DNA of 31,219 nucleotides from contig JAYOFL010000045.1 of the NCBI GenBank assembly GCA_038117205.1, positions 1 through 31,219 on the forward strand, written 5' to 3'. The position numbers and the translations under genes were made by a program. The notes under the pieces are model-generated. The model worked only from the letters and a program-made list of their open reading frames with translations. It was not told where the DNA came from and did no database searches. Below are positions 22,431-29,461 of this stretch, piece after piece; within the stretch, counting starts at the first letter, position 1, and every line of letters starts with the position of its first letter. The stretch comes from JAQBZY01 sp038117205 (GTDB lineage Bacteria > Pseudomonadota > Alphaproteobacteria > Rhodospirillales > Casp-alpha2).

Positions 22431-22700
22431 TCAACCTCCGGAGAGAGCCTGGAAGACATGGATTTCCGTATCCGGCTTGATCGGATCGGAAAGTCGCGCG
22501 CGGTCCTTTGCCTGCGCGCCGTCGATGAAGACGGCGACGTGGCGGCGGATCGCGCCCTGGTCGTCGAGGATGTAGCCCCGCAACGTCGGGCGGTCCTTGA
22601 AGACATCGGCGAACACGTCGCGGAGCGTCGCGCCGGCGGCGTTGACGGAGGGCGCCTCGACGAAGCGCTCCAACTACGACGTGAAATGTACGGTGGGCAC
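22431..22700 (-). pseudogene. MoaD/ThiS-like ubiquitin-fold protein, interrupted by an amber codon
   Basis: From GTG 22700 the frame reads VPTVHFTS, then TAG (22676-22674), then LERFVEAPSVNAAGATLRDVF and on to the C-terminal QALSGG. The first strand before the TAG fits the family, whose members usually start PTVxFTSxLxR, so the TAG replaces a sense codon (CAG to TAG would be one transition). The C-terminal Gly-Gly is the hallmark of MoaD/ThiS sulfur carriers. The GTG lies ten bases after the SRPBCC stop. A TTG at 22673 could restart translation but would lose the first beta-strand. Possible explanations are loss of function, suppression or a sequence error. Confidence 0.7.
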
Positions 22701-22710
22701 GAAGGAGCCG

Positions 22711-23172
22711 TCAGTGCGTGGCCGGCGCGTAGTCGTCGAGCCGCTCGAAGCTCGCCGTCCAACCCTGGTTGTGCAGCATGCACATCTCGGCGGTCTCGAA
22801 GATCGCCTGGCGGAAATGCATCAGGGTCTTCGCGCCGGCCGCCTCGAAAGACACCGTCACCACGGTCTCGTGCCCGAGATCGCCGTCGTCGTCTTCCCAC
22901 GCCCACGTGAACGACAGCCGGTTCGGCGCGTCGATCTCCCGGTAGACGCCGGTGACCCGGTGCATGGCACCGTCTTCGAGACGCATGACGACACGGTACG
23001 TTCCGCCGACGCGGAGATCGGCGACGGCGCTTTCCACTGTCGAGCCGGCGCAGCCCCACCAGCGCGCCATGTGCTCGGGTTGCGTCCAGACCTTGAACAG
23101 GAGCGGGACAGGTGCATCGAAGCTCCGCGTCATCGTGAGGACGCGGGATTGCGTGTCAGTTTGTCCGTCCAT
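22711..23172 (-). CDS. SRPBCC (AHSA1-type) protein
   Basis: The 153-residue protein has the START/SRPBCC fold of the AHSA1 group: TRSFDAPVPLLFKVWTQPEHMARWWG at the N-terminus, GGTYRVVMR in the middle and the C-terminal helix with QGWTASFERLDDYA. Such proteins bind hydrophobic ligands, and in this setting they often pair with an ArsR regulator. Its start overlaps the end of the ArsR gene by 17 bases, showing translational coupling. The ligand is unknown. Confidence 0.9.
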   Translation of the reverse strand: MDGQTDTQSRVLTMTRSFDAPVPLLFKVWTQPEHMARWWGCAGSTVESAVADLRVGGTYRVVMRLEDGAMHRVTGVYREIDAPNRLSFTWAWEDDDGDLGHETVVTVSFEAAGAKTLMHFRQAIFETAEMCMLHNQGWTASFERLDDYAPATH

Positions 23173-23506
23173 CGGGATCGTCCTTCTGAATGTCGCGGAG
23201 ATAGTCGTCGAGCCGGTCGAAGCTGTTCGACCAGTATTGCTTGTAGGCCTCGATATAGTCGGCCGCCTCTTTCAGCGGCGCGGGATCGAGGGCGCAGGGC
23301 CGCCACTGCGCGTCGCGGCCGCGCCGGATCAGCCCGGCGCGCTCCAGCACCTTCAGATGCTTCGAAACGGCGGGCAGGCTGATCGCGAACGGCTGGGCGA
23401 TTTCCGAAACCGTCATCTCGCCCTTGGCGAGCCTGGCCAGGATGGCGCGCCGCGTCGGGTCCGCGAGAGCCTGGAAGGTTGCGCTGAGATGGTCGCTGGC
23501 CGTCAT
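23156..23506 (-). CDS. ArsR/SmtB-type transcriptional regulator
   Basis: The 116-residue winged-helix protein reads FQALADPTRRAILARLAKGEMTVSEI, with the recognition helix AISLPAVSKHLKVLERAGLI and wing RRGRDAQWRPCAL. It lacks the usual metal-binding cysteine pairs, so it belongs to the non-metal subgroup that partners SRPBCC proteins. The C-terminal part (YIEAYKQYWSNSFDRLDDYL) resembles the end of SRPBCC proteins, as is typical. It heads the operon ArsR-SRPBCC-MoaD-BNR. A palindrome 13 bp upstream of the start is the likely operator. Confidence 0.92.
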   Translation of the reverse strand: MTASDHLSATFQALADPTRRAILARLAKGEMTVSEIAQPFAISLPAVSKHLKVLERAGLIRRGRDAQWRPCALDPAPLKEAADYIEAYKQYWSNSFDRLDDYLRDIQKDDPDGRTN

Positions 23507-23518
23507 ATTTCGCCATTC

Positions 23519-23530
23519 AGTTAATTAACT
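23519..23530. promoter_or_regulatory. 12-bp palindrome upstream of the ArsR gene
   Basis: AGTTAATTAACT is a perfect palindrome in an AT-rich stretch 13 bp upstream of the ArsR start. A further TTAA follows at 23537-23540. The position fits an autorepression operator. Confidence 0.5.
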
Positions 23531-23607
23531 AAATGATTAAATACAAGGGGTCCGGTGCGGAGTCAACCGCCTTGTCTTACCGGTCGGTCTAAAATATAAA
23601 ATCGTCA

Positions 23608-23662
23608 CGTGGTGATTTGTCCGACCGGATTGCGGCCACGTAAAAAAACCCGCTAAAAGGTC
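23608..23662 (+). ncRNA. SAM-II riboswitch upstream of metZ
   Basis: The sequence matches the SAM-II (metA-type) riboswitch of alphaproteobacteria. It begins CGTGGTGATTTG (23608-23619); CGTGG pairs with CCACG (23636-23640) to form P1. An A-rich strand (23642-23648) follows, then the conserved CGCTAAAAGG (23651-23660). The second, pseudoknot stem is supported by GACC (23623-23626) with GGTC (23659-23662), and GCGG (23632-23635) with CCGC (23650-23653). It senses S-adenosylmethionine and lowers methionine-gene expression when SAM is plentiful. Its 3' strand leads directly into an alternative hairpin and a terminator. Confidence 0.9.
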
Positions 23663-23673
23663 TCGGTTCGAGA

Positions 23674-23701
23674 ACCCTGACGCGGTCGTCAGGGTTTTTT
23701 T
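23674..23701 (+). terminator. intrinsic terminator (attenuator) in the metZ leader
   Basis: ACCCTGACG (23674-23682) and CGTCAGGGT (23687-23695) form a perfect 9-bp stem with loop CGGT, followed by a run of seven T including the last stem base. It lies 32 bp before the metZ ATG, so it must act as a conditional stop. A competing hairpin, GGTCTCG (23659-23665) with CGAG plus ACC (23669-23676), shares bases with both the riboswitch and this stem. Confidence 0.88.
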
Positions 23702-23733
23702 GTGGACCGGGGCCCCAAGAGATGGAGGTCCGA

Positions 23734-24936
23734 ATGGCTAGCGGCAAGATCGATCCCAAGTCCTGGCGCGAGGCGACCCGGCTTGTCCGGGGCGGCGTCG
23801 AACGTTCCCAGTTCGAGGAAACGTCGGAAGCGTTGTATCTCACGTCCGGCTACGTCTACCCCTCCGCCGAGGAGGCCGAGCTCGCCTTCAAGGGCGACAA
23901 GAAGCGCTACATCTATTCCCGTTACGCCAATCCGACGCTGACCATGTTCGAAAAGCGCATGGCGCATCTGGAGGACTGCACGCACGCGGTCTCGACGTCG
24001 AGCGGCATGTCGGCGGTGTTCGCCGCCCTCGCCTCGCAGCTTCGCGCCGGCGACCGGGTCGTCGCGTCGAAGGCGCTGTTCGGATCGTGCCTGTTCATCG
24101 TCAACGAGCTGCTGCCGCGCTTCGGGATCGAGTCGGTGCTCGTCGACGGCCTCGACTACGGCGCCTGGGAAGCGGCCCTCGCCAAGCCGGCGAAGGCGGT
24201 GTTCTTGGAAACGCCGTCGAACCCGTGCCTCGACATCATCGACATCCGCCGTGTGTCCGAACTCGCGCACCAGGCCGGCGCGCGGGTCGTTGTCGACAAT
24301 GTGTTCGCGACGCCGGTGTTGCAGAAGCCTTTGAAGCTCGGCGCCGACATCGTCGTCTATTCGGCGACCAAGCACATCGACGGCCAGGGCCGGACGCTCG
24401 GCGGTGTCATCCTGACCGACGACACAAAGTTTATCGAGGACGATCTGACGCCCTGGATGCGCCACACCGGTCCGGCGCTCTCGCCCTTCAACGCCTGGGT
24501 GCTGTTGAAGGGGTTGGAGACGCTGCCGCTCCGCGTCCGCCAACAGACCGACAACGCCGGGCAGATCGCCAGATATCTGGAAGCGCACAAGGGCGTCGCC
24601 AAGGCGATCTATCCGGCCCTGCCGAGCCACCCGCAGCACAATCTAGCGCTGACGCAGATGGCCGGCGGCTCGACGCTGGTCGCCTTCGAGATCAAGGGCG
24701 GCAAGGAGGCCGCGTTCAAGTTCCTGAACGCGCTTTCCATCGTCGACATCTCGAACAACCTCGGCGACGCCAAGAGCCTGATCACGCATCCGGCGACGAC
24801 GACGCACCAGCGTCTGACCGCCGACGAGAAGGCGTCGCTCGGCATCACCGACGGGCTGGTGCGATTGTCGGTCGGGTTGGAAGATCCGCTCGATATCCAG
24901 GACGATCTGGAACGCGCGCTGGCGGCGGCCGCCTGA
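23734..24936 (+). CDS. metZ: O-succinylhomoserine sulfhydrylase
   Basis: The 400-residue PLP enzyme of the Cys/Met metabolism family makes homocysteine from O-succinylhomoserine and sulfide. Visible motifs are YIYSRYANPT near residue 60, the Asp188 region VDNVFATPVLQ, the PLP lysine Lys213 in YSATKHIDGQGRTLGG, and the C-terminal TTHQRLTADEKASLGI and RLSVGLEDPLDI. The MetZ reading rests on the family resemblance and the SAM-II riboswitch, which commonly precedes metZ in alphaproteobacteria. An ATG at 23722 is in frame, but GGAGG (23724-23728) lies five bases before ATG 23734, which is therefore chosen. It converges on pabC with six bases between the stops. Confidence 0.95.
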   Translation: MASGKIDPKSWREATRLVRGGVERSQFEETSEALYLTSGYVYPSAEEAELAFKGDKKRYIYSRYANPTLTMFEKRMAHLEDCTHAVSTSSGMSAVFAALASQLRAGDRVVASKALFGSCLFIVNELLPRFGIESVLVDGLDYGAWEAALAKPAKAVFLETPSNPCLDIIDIRRVSELAHQAGARVVVDNVFATPVLQKPLKLGADIVVYSATKHIDGQGRTLGGVILTDDTKFIEDDLTPWMRHTGPALSPFNAWVLLKGLETLPLRVRQQTDNAGQIARYLEAHKGVAKAIYPALPSHPQHNLALTQMAGGSTLVAFEIKGGKEAAFKFLNALSIVDISNNLGDAKSLITHPATTTHQRLTADEKASLGITDGLVRLSVGLEDPLDIQDDLERALAAAA

Positions 24937-24942
24937 AGTAAT

Positions 24943-25752
24943 TTAAGGACGGCGTGGCAGACTCGCGAGGCCGGCGGCGACCGGTCCCGGCCTGCCGTCG
25001 CCGACCGGCTTTCCGTTCAGCATGACGGCCGGACGCACGGAAAGCGCGCTGGTCAGGATAATCTCCGACGCACTTTCAAGATCGCTAGGCGACAGCGACC
25101 GTTCGTGTGCCTGCGCCGCCGCGATGACGCGGGCCCGCATGGTGCCGGCGAGAACGCCATCGGTGAGTGGCGGCGTCACGACGTCGCCGCCGATCACCGC
25201 GAAGACGTTGGCGATGGTTGTCTCGGCGACGCGGTCTTGCGTGTTGAGAAGAACCGCGTCGTCGGCACCCTTGGCCGCCGCCTCGCGCCGGGCCAGCACC
25301 GCGTCCAGATAGTTGAGGGACTTCACGCCCGCCAGCGGCGAGCGGTCGTTCCGCCGCGTTGTTTCGGCGACGATCAGGCGCACCGGGTCGGTGGCGCCGA
25401 CCGGCATGGCGGCGGCCGTCACGACGACGGTGGGCGTCGGGCGTTCCGGCGGTAAAACGCCGCGCGCGCCGACACCCCGGCTCATGGTGATGCGCACCGC
25501 GCCTTCAGTGACATTGGTGGCTTGCAGGACCGCACCGACGGCGGCGGCGATGGCGGCATCCGAATACGGAACGGGAATCCCCAGAACCTCGGCGCCGGCG
25601 CGAAATCGCGACAGGTGCGCGGGCAGGCGGAGCGGTTGGCCATCGACGGTGGCGAGCGTTTCGAACAGACCGTCGCCCAGCGTGAAGCCCCGGTCGGCGG
25701 CGTCGAGTGCGCCTTCGGTTTCGGCGAGACGTCCGTCGATCCAGGCGATCAT
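24943..25752 (-). CDS. pabC: aminotransferase class IV, probable 4-amino-4-deoxychorismate lyase
   Basis: The 269-residue fold-type IV PLP enzyme starts MIAWIDGRL and shows TLGDGLFETLA near residue 25, the PLP lysine Lys144 in GVKSLNYLDAVLARREA, the glutamate of AETTIANVF and the C-terminal GxxxxTMR (DGVLAGTMRARVI). The neighbouring pabB, whose stop overlaps its start as ATGA, indicates the lyase that releases p-aminobenzoate from 4-amino-4-deoxychorismate. D-amino-acid and branched-chain aminotransferases have the same fold, so the assignment rests partly on context. The open frame continues far upstream in this frame through pabB, but that part is a shadow. Confidence 0.88.
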   Translation of the reverse strand: MIAWIDGRLAETEGALDAADRGFTLGDGLFETLATVDGQPLRLPAHLSRFRAGAEVLGIPVPYSDAAIAAAVGAVLQATNVTEGAVRITMSRGVGARGVLPPERPTPTVVVTAAAMPVGATDPVRLIVAETTRRNDRSPLAGVKSLNYLDAVLARREAAAKGADDAVLLNTQDRVAETTIANVFAVIGGDVVTPPLTDGVLAGTMRARVIAAAQAHERSLSPSDLESASEIILTSALSVRPAVMLNGKPVGDGRPGPVAAGLASLPRRP

Positions 25753-27131
25753 GCGGCCCGGCCCTTGGGCGGCTGGCCGGCGAGGCTCGCCAGCAGCGGC
25801 GCCGCCTTGACCCGCGCTTCCTCGTACTCGCCCATCGGATCGCTGTCGGCGACGATGCCGCCGCCGGCGTGCGCGGCGACGTTGCCGCCGGACAACACTA
25901 GCGAGCGGATGACGATGGAGCTGTCCATGCCGCCGTCGAATCCGGCCCAGAAGACGGCGCCGCAATAGGGACCGCGCCGCACCGGCTCCAGCTCGTGGAT
26001 GATTTCCATGGCGCGGATCTTCGGCGCGCCGGTGACGGAACCGCCCGGGAAGGTGGCGCGGAAAAGATCGACCGCGTCGCAGCCGGGCCGCAGCTTGCCG
26101 TTCACTTCGGAAACCAGGTGATGCACGCGGGCGAAGGTTTCCAACTCGCAGAGCGCCGTCACGTGGACGCTGCCGATCAGCGACACCCGCGATATGTCGT
26201 TCCGCAAGAGATCGACGATCATCAGGTTCTCGGCCCGGTCCTTCTCGCTTTCCAGAAGCTCGAGGGCCAGGTGCGCGTCGCTTTCCGGATCGTCGCCACG
26301 CGGCCGCGTTCCCTTGATGGGGCGGGTCGAAATCCGGCCGTCCCGGTCCAGGCGCAGGAACCGTTCCGGCGACGCCGACAGCAGGACGCGTCCCCGGCCG
26401 CAGGCGACGAAGGCGGCGAACGGCGCCGGGCTCTGGAAGCGGAGGCGGCGATAGAGCGTGAACGGATCGAGGCCCGGCGGCATCGGCGCCACGGCGCGGC
26501 CGGTGACGTTGGCCTGGAAGATGTCGCCGGCGCGGATGTAGTCGATGGCGCGGCCGACCGCGTCGGCGTGCCGGTTGGCGTTCATGTCCCAGGTCCAGGT
26601 CCCGGTGAGCGAGCCGTCGACGGGCCCCAGTTGCGGCTGACGCTGGATGCGGTCCGCCATGGCGGCCATGCGCTTGACGGCGGACGGGCGGGCCGGGTCG
26701 AGGTCGATGGCGACGATCCAGGCCTTGCGCTCGAAGGTGTCGAAGGCGGCGACGGTGTCGTAGAGGCCGACGGCGAGATCGGGAAAGTCGAGGCCCTCCG
26801 GCTTCGGCAACGGCAGCCGTTCGATGGCGCGTCCCAGCCCGTAGCCAAGGACGCCGGCGACGCCGCATTGGAACGGCGGCAGCGCCGGATCGGCGACGGC
26901 GCGGTGCCGGCGCAGCAGACCGCTGAGACGGTCGAAGGGATCGTTGGCGCCGTCTTCGAGATCGACGGAGACGAACTCGACAGGATCGGCGGCGATGTAG
27001 GCATAGCGGCCGCGGCCGCCGCCCTCGTCGGCGCTATCGAGGAACGCGGAAACCGGATCGTCGGCGAACGCCTGGAACGCCCGAAGGGGATCGACGTAGG
27101 GAATCGGCGTGGCGGACGGTCTGGTCGTCAT
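25749..27131 (-). CDS. pabB: aminodeoxychorismate synthase component I
   Basis: The roughly 460-residue chorismate-binding enzyme adds ammonia to chorismate for p-aminobenzoate and folate synthesis. The N-terminal part (about 1-170) resembles the TrpE/PabB domain, with GRYAYIAADP and GVAGVLGYGLGRAIE. The C-terminal part has GDIFQANVTGR, SASPERFL, PIKGTRPRG with the PabB-specific catalytic Lys273, HHLVSEV and FPGGSVTGAPK. The Lys in PIKGT distinguishes it from anthranilate synthase (PIAGT). A GTG at 27140 is also possible; ATG 27131 has GTGAGG in front. The glutaminase partner pabA is not in the window. It overlaps pabC by four bases. Confidence 0.93.
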   Translation of the reverse strand: MTTRPSATPIPYVDPLRAFQAFADDPVSAFLDSADEGGGRGRYAYIAADPVEFVSVDLEDGANDPFDRLSGLLRRHRAVADPALPPFQCGVAGVLGYGLGRAIERLPLPKPEGLDFPDLAVGLYDTVAAFDTFERKAWIVAIDLDPARPSAVKRMAAMADRIQRQPQLGPVDGSLTGTWTWDMNANRHADAVGRAIDYIRAGDIFQANVTGRAVAPMPPGLDPFTLYRRLRFQSPAPFAAFVACGRGRVLLSASPERFLRLDRDGRISTRPIKGTRPRGDDPESDAHLALELLESEKDRAENLMIVDLLRNDISRVSLIGSVHVTALCELETFARVHHLVSEVNGKLRPGCDAVDLFRATFPGGSVTGAPKIRAMEIIHELEPVRRGPYCGAVFWAGFDGGMDSSIVIRSLVLSGGNVAAHAGGGIVADSDPMGEYEEARVKAAPLLASLAGQPPKGRAA

Positions 27132-27175
27132 GGCCCTCACCGGTCATCGGCCGCGCTCACCCGGCGGGGGAGCGA

Positions 27176-28162
27176 TCAGAAAGAGTCGCCGAGCACGCGG
27201 TCCGGCGGCGCGTGGCCGTCGACGAAGGTCTTGATGTTGATCAGCACCTTCTCGCCCATGTCCTGCCGGCCTTCGTAGGTGGCGGAACCCATGTGCGGCA
27301 GCAGCACGACGTTGTCGAGGGCGACCAGCTTCGGATTGACCGCCGGCTCGTGCTCGAAGACGTCGAGGCCGGCGCCGGCCAGTTCGCCCGCCACCAGCAT
27401 GCGCGTCAGCGCGTTCTCGTCGATGATCTCGCCGCGCGCCGTGTTGACGACGACGGTATGCTGACGCAGCAGCTTCAGCCGCCGCGCCGACAGGAGATGA
27501 TAGGTGGCCGGCGTGTGCGGGCAATTGACCGAGACGATGTCCATGCGGGCCAGCATCTGGTCGAGGCTTTCCCAGTAGGTCGCCTCGAGCGGCGCTTCCA
27601 CGTCCTCGTGCAGGCGGCGGCGGTTGTGATAATGGACCGAAAGGCCGAAGCCGCGGGCGCGGCGGGCGACGGCCTGACCGATGCGGCCCATGCCGATGAT
27701 GCCGAGGCGCTTGCCGTAAATCCGGTGTCCGAGCATCCAGGTCGGCGACCAGCCCTTCCACTGCCCGTCGCGGAGCGACCGCTCGCCTTCCGTGAGGCGG
27801 CGCGACACGGCCAGGATCAGCGCCATGGTCATGTCGGCGGTGTCCTCTGTCAGGACGTCGGGGGTATTGGTGACGGTAATGCCGCGCTGGCGGGCGCTGG
27901 CGAGGTCGATATGGTCGACGCCGGTGCCGTAGTTGGCGATCAGGCGCATCTTTTCGCCGGCCTGGGCCAGAATGCGGCCGTCGATGCGGTCGGTGACGGT
28001 CGGCACCAGAACGTCGGCGACCTTCACCGCCTCGATCAACTGGGCGGCCGTCATCGGCGTGTCGTCGAGATTCAACCGGACGTCGAACAGCTCCATCATC
28101 CGGGTTTCGATCACGTCCGGCAGCTTTCGCGTCACGACGACGATGGGCTTCGTCTTGGGCAT
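27176..28162 (-). CDS. D-2-hydroxyacid dehydrogenase, probably glyoxylate/hydroxypyruvate reductase
   Basis: The 328-residue enzyme has the D-isomer-specific 2-hydroxyacid dehydrogenase fold. It shows ANYGTGVDHID near residue 76, the NAD(P)-binding GIIGMGRIG (154-162), and the catalytic trio Arg243 (NTARGEIID), Glu272 (DVFEHEP) and His290 (LLPHMGSAT). The dinucleotide strand is followed by YHNRRR (178-183), whose basic residues suggest NADPH preference, as in GyaR/GhrB-type reductases. ATG 28162 is used because AGGA lies just upstream; the frame remains open beyond it. It ends 44 bp before the pabB start on the same strand. Confidence 0.9.
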   Translation of the reverse strand: MPKTKPIVVVTRKLPDVIETRMMELFDVRLNLDDTPMTAAQLIEAVKVADVLVPTVTDRIDGRILAQAGEKMRLIANYGTGVDHIDLASARQRGITVTNTPDVLTEDTADMTMALILAVSRRLTEGERSLRDGQWKGWSPTWMLGHRIYGKRLGIIGMGRIGQAVARRARGFGLSVHYHNRRRLHEDVEAPLEATYWESLDQMLARMDIVSVNCPHTPATYHLLSARRLKLLRQHTVVVNTARGEIIDENALTRMLVAGELAGAGLDVFEHEPAVNPKLVALDNVVLLPHMGSATYEGRQDMGEKVLINIKTFVDGHAPPDRVLGDSF

Positions 28163-28251
28163 CGTTTCCTGGGCTCCGCTGACCTTCCCCGGCCTCCATG
28201 ACGGGCCGACGAGGCAGGCCATAGCAATCCGCCGCAAGGTTGTCCAGCAAC

Positions 28252-28280
28252 TTGACCGGACCGGGGCGGCTGTCCATAAA
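28252..28280 (+). promoter_or_regulatory. sigma-70-type promoter of the SH3-domain gene
   Basis: TTGACC (28252-28257) and CATAAA (28275-28280) are spaced by 17 bp, 33 bp upstream of the ATG at 28314. Confidence 0.45.
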
Positions 28281-28313
28281 GGTCCGATACGCCGAACCGA
28301 AGGATTCCCCCGC

Positions 28314-28811
28314 ATGCGCGTCCGCGCCGCGATGTTGACGGTCATTTTCAGCTTATTGTGGTCAGGTCCGGTCCTGGCCCAGGCGACGGGCGGGCAGCTA
28401 CCCCTGCCGCGCTTCGTCAGCCTGCGCGCCGACGAGGTCAACCTGCGCACGGGACCCGGCGTGCAGTACCCCGTGGAATGGATTTTCCAGCGCCAGAACC
28501 TGCCGGTCGAGATCATCAAGGAATACCGCACCTGGCGGCTGATCCGCGATCAGCAGGGCACCCAGGGTTGGATCCACCAGAGCATGCTGTCCGGCAAGCG
28601 GACCTTTCAGGTGATGGGCAAGGAGCGCACCATCCGCGCCCGTCCCGACGCCGACAGCCGGCCGGTGGCCAGGATCGAGGACAGTGCTGTCGGTGAGCTG
28701 CTCGCCTGCCCGGCCGCCAGCGGCTGGTGCCGGGTTCGGGCCGGCGGTGTCGAGGGCTGGCTGCGCCGGGTCGAGTTCTGGGGCTCGTACCCGGGCGAAT
28801 CCCTCGAGTAA
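28314..28811 (+). CDS. secreted bacterial SH3-domain protein
   Basis: The 165-residue protein starts with a Sec signal peptide (MRVRAAMLTVIFSLLWSG, cleavage after VLAQA). Two tandem bacterial SH3 domains follow: about 35-95 with EVNLRTGPGVQYPVEWIF and QGWIHQSML, and about 103-158 with TIRARPDADSRPVARI and VEGWLRRVEFWG. Such periplasmic proteins bind peptidoglycan or peptides; no enzyme domain is attached. The upstream open frame overlaps the dehydrogenase gene and is not used; ATG 28314 starts the signal peptide. A hairpin at 28824-28853 separates it from the convergent DUF3501 gene. Confidence 0.9.
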   Translation: MRVRAAMLTVIFSLLWSGPVLAQATGGQLPLPRFVSLRADEVNLRTGPGVQYPVEWIFQRQNLPVEIIKEYRTWRLIRDQQGTQGWIHQSMLSGKRTFQVMGKERTIRARPDADSRPVARIEDSAVGELLACPAASGWCRVRAGGVEGWLRRVEFWGSYPGESLE

Positions 28812-28823
28812 CCGAGTCCGTTC

Positions 28824-28853
28824 ACCGGTCGGGCGGACCCGCCCGGCGCCGGT
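28824..28853. terminator. hairpin between convergent genes
   Basis: ACCGG and CGGGC (28824-28834) pair with GCCCG and CCGGT (28841-28853), with small bulges. There is little T-tract on the plus side, while TTCCTTAA follows nearby. It probably limits read-through between the SH3 and DUF3501 genes. Confidence 0.45.
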
Positions 28854-28856
28854 TCC

Positions 28857-29444
28857 TTAAGAGAAATCCTTCGCCAGCGCCGCGCGCACCGATTCCGGCA
28901 TGATGGCCATGTGACCGTAATTCGGGTGGCCGATGCAGAGGATGACGCGCGCGTTCGGCTTCTTGAACTTTTCGACGGCGCTCGGCGTGAACGGGAAATG
29001 CACGAACTGCACCGAGGACGCCTTGCCCGCCGCGTTCGTGCGGTCGGTGTCTTCCTCCGGCTTCCCCTTGATGGTCTCGCCGTCGACCTCGATGCTGACG
29101 GTCTCCTCGACGCCGCCGAGCGAACCCAGCACGCGGGCGCGGCGGTCCGGATCGTCGATCTCGAACATGAAGGTCGCGACCAATTCCGTGCCCTTGGGGA
29201 TCAGCGGATTGTAGGCGGCCAGTTCGTCGGCGATCTGGTCCTCGCCGCCGCGCTCGATGTAGAGCATCTCGTGAATCTGGTGCCACATGGTGTCGTAGTT
29301 CTCGAAATAGAATGTGGCGTCCGGACCGCAGGCCATGCGGCGGTCGCGCTTCATTTCCGTCACCTGGGCACGGCGCTGCTTGCGGATCTTGCCGTACTCT
29401 TCCATCGCCATGATGTCGGCGCGGGTGATTTCGTGCTTGGTCAT
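28857..29444 (-). CDS. DUF3501 family protein
   Basis: The 195-residue protein matches DUF3501: ITRADIMAMEEYGKIRKQRRAQV at the start, FYFENYDTMWHQIHEMLYIERG in the middle and VQFVHFPF and IGHPNYGHMAIMPESVRAAL at the end. The family has no known activity and is found almost always beside a rubrerythrin and a GlpC/HdrD-like Fe-S protein, as here. The ATG at 29444 has AAGGAGCA upstream and follows the Fe-S protein stop by 17 bp, so the two are in one operon. The frame continues upstream in the shadow of the Fe-S gene. Confidence 0.92.
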   Translation of the reverse strand: MTKHEITRADIMAMEEYGKIRKQRRAQVTEMKRDRRMACGPDATFYFENYDTMWHQIHEMLYIERGGEDQIADELAAYNPLIPKGTELVATFMFEIDDPDRRARVLGSLGGVEETVSIEVDGETIKGKPEEDTDRTNAAGKASSVQFVHFPFTPSAVEKFKKPNARVILCIGHPNYGHMAIMPESVRAALAKDFS

Positions 29445-29461
29445 CGGAACTGCTCCTTCGT

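Noticed and set aside
23659..23680. GGTTCGAGAACC, resembling a tRNA T-loop
   Set aside because: No acceptor, D or anticodon arms surround it; it belongs to the metZ leader between riboswitch and terminator.
25753..26868. Upstream extension of the pabC frame giving a 641-residue protein
   Set aside because: The extension is Arg/Pro-rich out-of-frame reading of pabB. The true start at 25752 overlaps the pabB stop and begins the family's usual N-terminus.
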